DNA of 64,000 nt, taken from the NCBI GenBank assembly GCA_027574665.1, contig CM050648.1, positions 48,761,200-48,825,199 on the forward strand. Reading direction: 5' to 3'. The translations under genes and the position numbers were made by a program. A model generated the notes under the pieces. The model did not search any database. It worked only from the letters and a program-made list of their open reading frames with translations, and was not told the origin of the DNA. Positions 36,170 to 48,639 of this stretch are shown here, one piece after another. Origin of the DNA: Rhynochetos jubatus. Lineage: Eukaryota > Chordata > Aves > Eurypygiformes > Rhynochetidae. Within the stretch, counting starts at the first letter, position 1. Each line of letters opens with the position of its first letter.

Positions 36170-39100
36170 TGAGAAGTAGATTTTAAAACATAGCCAGGTG
36201 GACTTTCTTCTTTCACCAATCGGTAAACAACTTAGAGCCCATTAGCTTCTGGTGGCTTGTATCTAAAAGGAATATTACACATGAAAAGTGGAGAGCGCTG
36301 TCATCTGGCAGATCTGGATTCACAGGGACGCTTTAATTTTCCAGCAAGCATAAGAAACTGGCTAGCAGGATGCATATTTATGCTTCTGTATTCCATAATT
36401 CCCAGAGTGGTACAGACCCAGATACAGCACGATTACATGGTTTATTCCAACAATACAATATGTAATGAATGAAAGAACTTGTTACCAAGGAGATAATTGT
36501 ACTTGAACACTACGAATATTTCAATGTGTCAATTTTCAGCATCAGTTTTTCTTTTGCTGTGGCTGTGAATTGTAGCTGGCCACATTTTTATAATAGCAAA
36601 CTAAGATCTTTATCTTATTTTGGCAGATTCCATAGTCTAATATATTACTCTAACAGGGACTTTATGCAAGACTTTACCTGCTACATATTAATGATATTTT
36701 TAAAATAAAATATGATTAAAAAATAGATTATCAGGAATAAAGGACAGTTTACCAACACGTCAAAAAAGAGTAAGGACAAACTAATATTAGTTCAGCTATC
36801 CTCCCATGAAAAATTCAAAGAGTGTATAGAAAACCTTCTGGAGGGGGCGAGTGGTACATATTCATGCCATGTAGTGAAAGGAGTCCTCATGCCTGTCTGG
36901 CCAAACTTCATTATCATGTTAATGTCCAGTCTTATTACTCTAAACTTTATTACCTTCTACTTACTAATCTATTTTTTTAGGTCTCTCTGATAACCACTTT
37001 TAGCATATTATCTATATATGAAATCTCTTTGCCTTTTTCTTCTGTTTTTTTCAAAAACAGCTTCAAAACAACAAACTTCTGAGACATGCATATCACATCG
37101 AGTATAACAAATTGATTAAATTGCCTTCTTCTCAGTCTATATCAAAGCACAAAGACTAAGTATATATGACAATTACTTTTAATCTTTAGTTGATGTTTGA
37201 TATTTGGCTGTTCACCATGTGGAGGGATGTCCCCATTTGCCTTATTGTTTCCTGTCCTACTTGTTGAAGTTGAAGCAATCAAAAACACTGTGGTTTTTTA
37301 TTACCAGCTGCAGCCTGTATCCTACACTTCCATGCTCTTAAGTTTATATATCAATGAATTCCCCACACACATGCACAAGTTGGGAGCAACTGAAGAGAAC
37401 AGCCTAAAAGTTTGCCTTCAGTTGCTGCATTACAAATTTTCTTGCACCTTGCTAAAGTTTCTAGCAGCGTATTTTTAAACAGCAGTTACGATTAAGGTTA
37501 TGCATGATCATCTTCCAAAACTAGGAGTGCCAGGTGACAATATTTCCCTCCTCAAGGGCTCCCACTGTCCTCCTGAAGACTGATGACCTTTTGGATGCAG
37601 TGGATAAATTTTCATGAGAGCCCTCCTTAATCATTTGTAGTCTGAATATGGCATGCTGGTAAATGCTGGTAAAATGAGCAAGATAGTCCAGCTCTTTCTG
37701 GCTCCAGAGGGTCAGCCGGGGAGAAACAGCCCCCAGAGTAACCTGGTAGCCACCAGAGTAGCTGTCAGAGGGAGAAGCAGGGCATGGAAGGCTCAGCCAG
37801 TGGCCCTCGGCCCACAGCCTGCACTGTGCTGCTTCTCCCCATGCTCAGGCCATTCAGTCAGAATTTTTTCCAGCCTTTGGGAAGTTGCTCTACATTTCAG
37901 AATTACAATGCTTTTTCTTCTCCTTTTCTGAAGATTCACTGGCAGTCACCCAGATGCAGAACTGAAGGACAATGTCTCTTTTCTTAGAGAAGAGGCATCC
38001 ATACCTTCTGCAAAGCTTTCCCTAGCACTGCCATGCTAGGAAAATACACATAATGCCCACTTTTCCTGAATATTTTTTTCTCATCCAGTTTCTCTCCCTT
38101 CCTGTAGTTTCTTCCAATAAACCGGTAATATCACAGGATAGTCTTCTAACTGTAGGTACACGGTTTATTACAGGAGACAAGGAGATTTGCTTCGCAAGAC
38201 ATAGGAAAGCAGCAAATAGCTGTGGAGTCCTGCACAGGGCTTGGTCTGTCCTCTCCCCAGAGGAGATGGCAAGAGTAAGTGGGGAGATTTATTTACTCAC
38301 CACAAAACCTGTATCCATACGCACATTAATGGAAGAGCCGCACATAGCATACAGGTTTTACCCTGCAAAGAGCTGTGGTAGCAGGCATACTTAGGCTTAC
38401 TGAAGCAGAATACTTTAGTGCTCTCTGCTCCATGCTGGAGAGTATGTTCTGTACGACAAGCAATGGATACAAAGCTGCTTTACTTTGGCCTAAAATTCCA
38501 TGTCCGCTAGTGGTGGGACACTTTTGGGATGGTCTGAATGCAATAAAGGAATTAGAGCTAAGCAGAGAGCTTTAAGTTTTCCTGAGCCTCCTCAGCTCTG
38601 TGCAACTGCATTACTAACACTCAGGAGTGTTGCCCACACTGCCGAGACCTTGACAGCTTCTGCTTATTTTACTTTCAACTCGTTAAGGCAGATGGGTGGA
38701 AGTTCCTTGCCAAGATAAAACTTGTTAACTGGGGTCATTCTATCACTGCTTTATTGTCTTGAGTACCCACTAATCTTCAAGCAGCTTCACAAATCTGTCC
38801 TGCTCCATAGCTATTGAAACCTAACTAGCCAGCAAGTCTTCAAGTGATAACGATGGGAAAGACAAAAAAAGGATGAAATTACGTCCTTTTTTTTTTCTCT
38901 CCAGACTCATAACAGTGAAACTGAGACAAGAGTTTGAGTCAGTGGCTTCAGTTTCTTTTTAGATTTTTCTAATGCAGGATTTTTTCTTCCTTTTCATCAG
39001 TTAAATGGCTAAGAAAAATAGGTTGTTGATGTACTTATGAGAGTGCTGCACACAAAGTATATTCTGATATCATCTTTCAGTTTCACCAAAGAACATTTGT

Positions 39101-40039
39101 CATCACTTCTGATGAAATGGAATTAAATTGTGGTCTGCATCTAAGGCATCAGTTGAGAAATAAAAACGTGGAAATTCATGCAGAAAATACTAGTATCAAC
39201 ATTAGCATGCTGAAGAATGCAATGATGCAGAGATTGTACAGACAGAAATACGATATAGTCTGTGCAGAAACCTCTTATTGTCCCCATGCAAATTAAAGGG
39301 AGATTGGATGAGCATGTGGTATGGGACTAACAGTAAAATAAGGGTAGTGTAATAATTCTAAATGCAAAATTAAATTTGGAAAAATATGGTTTCTTGTAAA
39401 TTCAAATGTTCTATTTGATAACATTATTTTTATTTTAGCTATTTTTAAGTTTTGTTTTCAGTAGGGAAAAAACAAACCTCAAAGTGAAAATTTGTTTGGT
39501 TCCTCCCTGATTTCCAGTTCTTGGTCAAACTGCACTATTAAAATTCTGCCCAACCATCAAGTCTCTCTTCTCCCCTTCATTTCTGGCCTCCATTTCCCCC
39601 CAAATCAGTAATTACGCTGCCAGTTGCCTCCTATTCCTCTCCTATGTATTTTCCCAAGGCTTGTCCACACTACAGAAATTTATGATACAAAGAGCTTTGC
39701 CGGGCTTCTAAGGATGCTTGTAAAACACTTCACATCCATACGCCAAAGTGCTCCAAGTGGTTTGTATTTCTGCCAAAAAACACTTAGATTTTTCTTGTGT
39801 TCAGCAAGGGCTAAACTTGGCCCAAGGCCAGTAGGGACAGCACTAAAGGAGATGGGATGCTGTAGCCCTACAGAGGCACTCTGTACAGCCCCAGAATCCA
39901 CCCTCTGTCAGAGCCGCGTGGGGAACCGGGACATGGATGCCCAAAGGGCTCAGCGGCTGAACAGCCCTGGGGACGCAAGCAGAAACGCTCTCATTCGGCA
40001 CTGCAGCCGGCAGGATATTGCTGCATGTAACAAATAGTT
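36170..40039. other. Non-coding unique sequence
   Basis: No gene is recognised. About 36250-36480 has conserved-element-like content. About 39840-40000 is GC-richer and has several CpGs, but it is too short to call a CpG island. Confidence 0.65.
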
Positions 40040-41250
40040 TGCATTTAAACCAAGGAACTTGGATAAGCTTAATGAGAACCCTTCTAATTATCAGGGTATT
40101 AGTAAGGGAGTGAGAAAATGACACAGGTAGTAGAAGGGATCGCTGCTGCTCACCCCCCCCCTGCCCTGCCCGTCCTCCTCAGCCTGGCATGCAGAGCTCT
40201 CCCTACTCTCCTTTCAGTGAGGATCTAGGAAAGCAACATGAAGAAAGGGGGGGAGGAGGTGGGGGGGACTCACTTTCAAAATAGCAGCAGGAGCTCCTCT
40301 GCAAAGTGTGACTGGAGGTTTAAAAGATGCAGCTGGCAGCTTACACCGCTTTGCTGAAATAATGAGACGAGAGTTGTAGAAGCAGGCTACCTAAAATGGG
40401 CATTATTAGTTTTCTTTATTAGGGACAGGGTGGGAGAGCGAGGACGAGCAGCACTTCCCCGTGCTTTGTTCCTGTCACTTGACAGCTTTTTTTTGTCCTT
40501 GAGATATTCTCTCAAGGGGCAAGGAGTAGAGGCGGGCTCCAAGTAGCTCCAGGGTGGGGAGAGGAGGGTGAAGCTAAGCGTATCAAGGGAAAAGTGTCCA
40601 CAGCAAATTTGATTGTTTAAAAATAATCTAGAATAATTTTGTCAGGGAAGTAAGATTCAATTGTAGAGAAGGATTTAAACTTAAATTGGAAGGGATTTGG
40701 AGCGTCATTACTAAATTCCCCACATAACACATTAGGCACAGCACAGGGAATCCTGATTTAACCTAACGATGAGCAGACTGACCAGATTTTCAAAGTGAAA
40801 TAATGGGATTCCTGCGGGGGAAGGAGCTGGGTTCAGTCACTGAGAATCGGGGTGAAAAGGAGTGTGAGAAAGGAAAAGACAGGCAGTTTCCCTCCCCCCC
40901 TACTGTATTGCTCTACCTTTTCTCCACTCGTGAGAGGCACTAATTCCTCGCTGGGTAAGCCCCGTGACAGGGAGAACAAAGCAACGTTGATGAGGGCAGT
41001 CAGCGATGCTGGGCTTGTTGTACTGATGTGATTAGCTGGACAAGAGGCAGAGCGGAGCAGGGATGGAGGTTGCCCATCGCAAGAATTGTAGTGCTTATGA
41101 ATCCCCATCTGAGGGCTGGGGCTGCACGATCAGGGGCAAGATACACTGGTCAATACCCTCACACATATGCATACACACAGTGTGCTCGCATACAGTCAGA
41201 CCCACGTCCTCACTCTATGGTACAGGTCATTCCCCTATAAAAAGCTTACT
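40040..41250. other. GC-richer non-coding segment, possible regulatory element
   Basis: This stretch is GC-richer than its surroundings, with C and G runs at 40151-40158 and 40247-40268, and motif-dense sequence at 40290-40500 and 40580-40810. It contains the inverted repeat CTGTCA-CT-TGACAG at 40472-40485. No coding frame is convincing. A regulatory role is inference from motif content only. Confidence 0.4.
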
Positions 41251-44200
41251 CCACTGGCTAATAGATTCATCATATTCTTTCCATGTTAACTATCAGAAAG
41301 TCTCAGTCTCCCGTGCTGACATCTTGCATCAATTCCAACCACCCTGAGGTTTTTCACAAAGCAAACTTGAGTTTTGGCCAACCCTACTCAGCAGCCCTGC
41401 CTGAGGGCACAGGACATCCTCACCTTACCAGCAGCTGGGACATAGCGAGGGGCTCTCCAGGTTTTTGTTCTTTCCTACATCATTTGAAGCAAGGCCTGCT
41501 GATCTAGCAGTATGTCTGTTAGCTGAAAGAATCATCCCTCAAGGAAAACTTTCTTTTTCCTCTTCCCTCTGTTCCCTTTCTCAGACGAGACTCTCCTCCC
41601 AGGCTCTCAATGACCTCGAGCACTCTCATTCTCTCCGAAATTATTGCCTCTTGTTCTTCTGCACAAGACAGACCTCTCAAAATCCAGGACTGGTGGTGGT
41701 GAATACCTTCATATGGTTTACATACCTTATACGATCTGCCATTTGAGTTAGTGGCATAGGATAATTGTACATCTTAGATAATATGCTTTTTCCAAACAGA
41801 AATGGAACAGAATTTCTATGTGAATTTTCTCCTATAAAATTCCAGTACTGCAAATAAATAATGAAAAACCTAAACCCCCTACAATGAACTGGGGAAATTT
41901 AATAACTAAGAAGAGTAAGGCCAGGCTCGAAATAGAACTTTCACTTTCTACAACAGATGTAAAACACATGTGGGACTGATGGGACAAGCTGGAAATATGA
42001 TATGATGGTGAGCTCACAAGTATGTGGCACCTCTGAGACTCATTTGGTATACAATAACATACTAATGCCATCCTAGAAAAGGACTATTGGGGTATTTAAA
42101 AATATACAGAGGCACTACACTTTGCTGCCTTGCCTCCCATCTGTCAAATCCAAATCCTGCTACTCTGTTCCGCATATGCAGTACCTGGTTGTTTCTGTCT
42201 GTTCAGGCAAATAATAACAATAATAGTAATGGTCATAACAATAGTCTCAAGCAGTTTTCTCATTTCCAAGCTTAATTGCCGCACACAATCTTTTCTGATC
42301 TCACTAAAGTCCATGTTGCTTCTACTTGCTTGGGAGGATATTACTGCTGAAATCATACTTGCTGTCCAGTGGTCCAAACATCCCTGTTTGAATATATTTC
42401 CCTCCAATTTCTTTGCTACGCTGACCCCCGGGTCTGCTTCCTACTGTTTTATCTGACCAGTATTTGGCCACAACCTACTCTCAATCTGTAATATAAGACT
42501 GAGTTATTTTCACTGTGCTTGCCATAATGCTCCAAACACACAGCAAGTCCATGCAGGGTTTTTCTGGACACCACCTTCTTAAGTTCTCCTTTTCTCTTGA
42601 GACACGATCTTAGGCAATGAAGACATGATAAGGACTTTCTCTCCTTTCCCCTCTTTTGTTACTATTCAGGAATCACACTGTGCTCAGTATTCTTGCAAGG
42701 TTTCTGAGGAATCTTCTCTCCTGTGTGAAGTGGGCCGCATGCAGCACATCATTACCAACAGTCAGCATAATAAACGGTAATTAGAAGTGAATCTCTGAAC
42801 TGAACCAATTATGGAAGTTTAGGAGCCTGATTTAAACTTCCTTAAAACAAATTATGTTTACAGAATAAGTACTTATGAAAAAGCAAAGGGAGAAAAGGGT
42901 GGAGTATTGGTCAGATATCTACACATAAACAGCTATTTATACCTTTAATAGCTAATCTACTGTGTTGTCCTTTTGTTTCACTACTAGCTCCTAGGTGACT
43001 TCCAACAAGCATGCTCAGAGAGTACCTACCATTCTACACAGCCTGGAACTTGGCTTTGGTGCTAGAATGCCATATGTTCTTACACCAAAATCGTCTTGAA
43101 GATTAATGTCATTTGCAAAATGTGGCACAGAATTCTTCCTGATAGACTGTGAGACTAACACCAGCTTATCCCAGCTAACTTCAAACTCAGCTGCTCCTTT
43201 TTACAAGGGAAACAATATGCTTCTCAGAAAACATTATGCTGTTAGAATATTGTTTCTGTGAAGACACTCTGAGAGTCACCATGAAGGATGCTGTATTGGT
43301 AAGGCTATCTTTATACATGTGTTTGAACCTCTGAGTGTCCCAGGTAAATTCAATATTTGATCAGAATAAAAATAATCAGTTTTCTGCAATGTGGACTCAC
43401 TGCCTCAGAAAACCAAACTGCCCAAACAATGTTGTCTGAGTTACTGGAGGACTGCACAAATGCCCCCCAAGAACACAACCAAGAGCAGCAGACGTCAGAG
43501 AAGCTAGAGGCATAGTTTTCATTTTAGGACCCATTTTTTTTAAATTCATCCCACATTTACTGCTGACATTAGAAGAAAGGGTAATTTCTTGAAAAATGAA
43601 ACATTTTGTCCCATTTTAAAAGATGTGTTTCACTTTGGTTTGGATGTTCTTACTTAATACATTTTACATTGAAATATTTGAGGCAAAACTGAATAAACAT
43701 ATTTACCAAACATTAAAATATTGTAACCTTTATCAACTAAAATTGTAGATCAGATTCAGCACACCTTCCTGCAAAGGTTTAGCTGTACTCAAAAATACAT
43801 TTTTCAGCAAACACCATTTGACAACATTCTCAAGTCAACATATCTCAGTTGTTGCTTCCTTAGCTATCACCACTGGGGACACCAATTCACACATGATCAG
43901 GTATTATGAAACCAGAGATGCCCAAAATATCAAGAGATTCAGTCGGTCTCTCTTGCTCTTCAGCTGGCAATAGAGGGAGTCCAGCCATAGCGCAGTTGGG
44001 ATAACAATAGTGTTCAACGAACTAGGCTGCCGTGCCAAAGTCCCGGAGGTATTCCTGACCTCTGAATGCTGCTTGTGCTGTCAAAGTGACAGTGGGAGGT
44101 CTGGAGTGAAGGTCCCCCCAGAAGAACACACCCTGTCCCCTCATCCAGCGCAGGAACAAGCCTCCCTTCCCTTTTGTCCCGTCTCCGCCCATTCCAGTGA

Positions 44201-45524
44201 CAGGAGAGGACGTTGGCCTGGCCCCACTTTTTCAGCCTTTGGGTTGCATGACTCTGGTTTTGCTATGCAGCTGAGAAGCTCTAAGTTGGCGCTGCGCCAG
44301 GCACACTGTATTGCTATGCTTTGGAGGTTTTCACTAGGATGAAAGAAAGCATTTAGGGAGGTTCCAGAAACGATGCTGATGGCTGCCATGCTAATGCTTG
44401 TAATGAATTCTAAATTGGTAATGGGACCACTTATGGATAACTAAAGGCTTATTCACTCCCCTGGATATCTGCTTTTTTCCTTTACCACTTTTTCCTGGAT
44501 TTAGTGCCAGCGTTCACTTTTCTCTTTCTCTTTTCCTCTTTTTCAGTTCTTTACTTTCCTGCCGTCATTTCTCATGTTGTACTCTCCCTCTAAAAATTAT
44601 CACCTCCCACGTTCTCCCCTTACTCTAGTGGCCTCACTGCAGCAAATACATGTCCTGCAGATCTCTAGGTACCATTGCTAGCTCTTTTTTCCCGTATGGG
44701 ACTAATCATTCAAGTTCACATGATTTTGAAACAACACGGTGTGGATAATAACACTTCTGTGACCATATAATGCCATTTTACATCTATGGGATGATGCAAA
44801 CTGTATTCATACCACCATAGTTGCTATAATAACAAGTGGTAAAATAATAGGAGGTATAATAACGAAGGATTGCACTAATGGGCAGCAATCGTAACTGACA
44901 CAGACCTGGAGTTTCTGGCTGATGCAGGTTTAAATGATGTTAGTGTTGATTGTGGTGTGCCTTATTGCCTTAGGAGATATGTGTTAAGTATAAAGGTTTG
45001 CAGTTAAAATTCTGCGAGGCACAAGGCTCCTCTGGAACATCTATCATGTCAGCAGAACTGCTAAAGTGTAACTCTGGTCAAAAAAACCTGACACTATAAA
45101 AATGACATCTATCATGTACTGTATTTATTTTCCCTTGGTGATTTCCAGATTAAATCTGCTCAGTTTACAAATCAAAAGGGACTTTTTTTAACTGCTTTTT
45201 TATCCAACAGTCTATGTTCCCTGTTCAGCTTCTGCCTAAAAAAAAAGAAATAAATGAAACTATGTTCTTTCTGTTCCATACATCATTTTCCATCCACACA
45301 AAATAAAAAATCTCCAGCTAAAATACAGGTTGTATTTGTACTGACAAGGAATGAATCAGAACAAACCATACCTCACTCACCTTTCAGATCAAAGTAAAAT
45401 GTGTTTTTTCTCCCCAGTAAGCTACATACATATATAGATAACATGGACTGATCCAACTGGTCATTTTTACTATGGCAAATGGTCATTATTCCATTCTAAA
45501 TATATAGCTAAGTACATGTTACAC
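41251..45524. other. Non-coding unique sequence
   Basis: No gene is recognised and no repeat family seen. A word matching a tRNA A box occurs at 43988-43999 but no tRNA can be folded from it. About 44500-44620 is pyrimidine-rich. Confidence 0.7.
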
Positions 45525-45652
45525 ATCTATCTATATATATACACACACATATATATGTATGTATGTATGCCTGTATATATAATACACACCTGTCTGTATA
45601 CTGCTACACATATATATTCTGTATGTTGCTACACATATATATTTGGATGTTC
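45525..45652. repeat. TA/CA/TG microsatellite with an internal 16-bp direct repeat
   Basis: It comprises (TA)n, (CA)n, (TGTA)n and TA-rich units. The word tgctacacatatatat occurs exactly at 45602-45617 and again at 45627-45642, a 25-bp period. Confidence 0.9.
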
Positions 45653-48567
45653 TCTCAACCACGGTCCTAATCAAAGGGTGTCAATGACATTATGTACCCC
45701 TTAAGCACTTGTGCCAATATCTCTCTGGGATGTCCCTCCACATATAGGAGAAATTGGGAAAAGGACATTACTAGTCTTTACTAGCACCAAACGACTGCAG
45801 CCCCACACTGCCTCATCTGTGTTGAAAAGCATTAGGATTATTTCCATCATTTCCTAACTCTTTATCTCCTATTTGCTCACCTGTATTTCATTAACTCTGC
45901 CTTTTGACATGGCTGAACTGTGTCAAACTAAGAATCTTTTCAATTTATAATGGGTAATACAGTTACCTGGTTTTTGGTATCTGTTCATAGCATAAGAATA
46001 AGAAGGGTATGCAGAGTGTTATATCACAGAATGGACATACCTAGTTAGCAGGTATTTTTCCAATGGCAGAGGAATATGATTTCAAACAAAAGCCAGTATA
46101 AATAAATACTGTATTAAAAATCTCAGGATTATGGAGACCTCGAGAAATGCAGAGATAAAGTTGGTATTTTAAGTGAACATTTAGCTCTACTTCAGGATTA
46201 ATCACTAGGATAGCAATCAGATCATCTCATGAATGAAGTATAGCCAAATAGAGGAGAATGAGCAAGACAAAGGTCATGCAGGTAAATAGAATATACCTTA
46301 TGGAGTGTACTTTGCCATGATGGAGTACACTTTGGTTGGAAGTATGTGCTAGCAGTTGGTCAATCTGACGTTCGGTTTTGGAGCATTTGCTTGTACCAGG
46401 TTCTTCTGCAACTTTATTTGTGAAGTGTCTTTTCTATGAACATTATTTGGTAATGTAAATCTGGTAGTGATTCCTCATTTTATCACATCCCAGAGGAAAA
46501 TGACATCATCATCCATCCTCCTGTCCCATCACAAGTTTATTGCAGGAAGTGACCTGGACAGGAAATTATCAGCCCTCAGGAAAGCTAATTACAAAAAAAA
46601 AAAAAAAAAACCACCAAAACCTGAAGCACATGTCCTCATTAATGTAACCTACCATGAGCACACCTAACCTATTTTCCACTCCTTGTGCTGGGCCACAGTC
46701 TTTATCTTCCAGGCGACTCTTGGCGTGGAACCAAGGTAACTAAAAAATCACCTAAAGCTCTCAAATGATGACTAATGTGTGGTAGTTGTGTTCTTCAGGC
46801 ACAAGGGCGATTTTATGATAGAGGTAAAGCTTGCCTATGCAGGAGACAGAATATTTTAGGGGTGTCTATGAGACTATGAAGTAAGCTACCACATGAAATA
46901 ATGGCTGTTACAAATCTTGCCACTTTCTGCTACAACTGCATGTGATCCATGTTAATCATTTCATTTAATGAAGTGCTGGAAGGTGAAGGGGAGAGCAGGA
47001 GCTGAGATAGAATTTAAGCTTCAATTTGTCTATATCAGTGGTGGTTGGCTTACAATACGGTCTCCTTTTAAGGCTTAATGTATTTGTGTCAGTTAATAAA
47101 TTTGCTATAGAAACCTACAATAAAACTGAGTTAAGGTTGACAGCGTATATCTGAAATCTATACTAAAACATGTTCTTATACTGTTAGAAATTAAAACTGC
47201 ATGGGAAACAGTTTAATCATCATGAAAAAGGTCAAGATTTTGTAATGTCTTCCCACCCCAAATCAAGAAAAAATTGCAGTCTCAAGGATATTCAGTACAA
47301 TCCATCTCAATTTAAACAATTCAGTCAACAATGTAATCAGTTTCAACCAATTGCCTTCTTTAAAATATTTTATTTAATTAATTTAAATTTCAACTTAAAA
47401 ATTATTTTTACTCATAAAATGATTGATTCTGCTGCTTTCTAGACAAACAGCCTTTATTTGAAATTTTTGAAAAGTCAAATTCTTGTCAAAACAGAATCTT
47501 CATCAAGAAATAGTTCTGATCGAAAATCCTGCTCAAAATTTGTTTGACCAACTCCACCGTATTTTTCTGCCCAAAACCATCACGCACAACATAATCAAAC
47601 TATAGGTTAAAAGTACAAAATACATATAAATAAAACCTGTTAGAAGTTAATTCACTGGCTCAGGACAGCGGAGGAACACAATCAACCTCATCGCTGATCT
47701 CCGATGCTCAGTGAAATCATGCAATAACCTCAGGTTACGACTCAGTCATTCATCCGGATCCTCACCTTCAGTGGAATGTTTATTAAGAGGAATGCTTCTC
47801 AAGGACACATGGAAGTACCCTTTTCTTTCTCTTTCTCGTGACTGAGGTGTCCACACTGGGCTTCCTCAACACCCCCTGCCCTCTGCTGCAGGACCATACT
47901 CCTGACGTGCTCTTCTTTGCCATACCCTACTTAAATTCACACTCACCTCTCCTTATCCTGCCCTCCTCGTCTCTGCTCAGAACAGACATAGTACAGCAGG
48001 CACATGGGTAGCCTTTGAGCTAACAATAAAAAGACAGAGCTGAAACTTACTTTCATTAGGACCTGGTGCAATTTTTTTTTCCAGCAAAACACAAAGAATT
48101 CTTCTCTTTCAAAATGGCTGCTGTTTCCCACTGCCTTCGGCAACACTGATGTTAAGCCATGTATAAAGACAGAGGCTTCCTACGCTGGAGAGGTTTTTAG
48201 AATGATTTTAGTAAAAAGAAATTAAATGTTGAAGTGTGTATCTGCTCAGATAAATGTAGTCACAGATTTGTTTTGGCTGTACTCCAAGCTAGGAAGTTGT
48301 GACTGTGCTTTGGCTCGGCAGCCGGAGAGGCAAATTAGCAGAGTGCTAATATACCCTGCTTTTCAGCCTCCTGCTTCAGGTACCACTCTAGACCAGGCTG
48401 ACTCATGTTTGGGAAGCTCAGAGAGAAAATGAGAGAATAGGAAACTCTGGCTACTGTTGACCCTCAACTGTGAACCAAAAGAGGTCAAGAAATCACAAGC
48501 AAAAAAAAAAAAACCCAAAACATTGCTCTGGTAATAAATTTACTGCAAATTTTACTGTAATGCAAAT
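45653..48567. other. Non-coding AT-rich sequence
   Basis: No gene is recognised. There are A runs at 46593-46610 (18) and 48501-48513 (13). The word atggagt(gt/ac)actttg is repeated at about 46310 and 46328. Very AT-rich at 47340-47420. Confidence 0.7.
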
Positions 48568-48639
48568 ATTCATAAGTAGCAGCATGTTAACATTCATAAG
48601 TAGTATCGTGTTAATATTCATAAATAGCATGATATCAAC
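48568..48639. repeat. 24-bp tandem repeat, three copies
   Basis: Units at 48568-48591, 48592-48615 and 48616-48639 have exactly equal length and no gaps. Each begins ATTCATAA(G/A)TAG; the first ends GTTAAC, the second GTTAAT and the third ATCAAC. The 24-bp period is a multiple of three, so it gives an 8-residue repeat in translation, but nothing suggests that it is coding. Confidence 0.9.

Noticed and set aside
39655..39720. aggcttgtccacactacag, similar to a phrase found in some reptile repeats
   Set aside because: Only about 20 bases fit, with no terminal inverted repeat or target duplication found.
43988..44020. tRNA-like A box (TAGCGCAGTTGG) followed by a B-box-like GTTCAACGA
   Set aside because: The two boxes are only about 12 bases apart, too close for a tRNA gene or a tRNA-derived SINE head, the B box lacks its final C, and no cloverleaf can be drawn.
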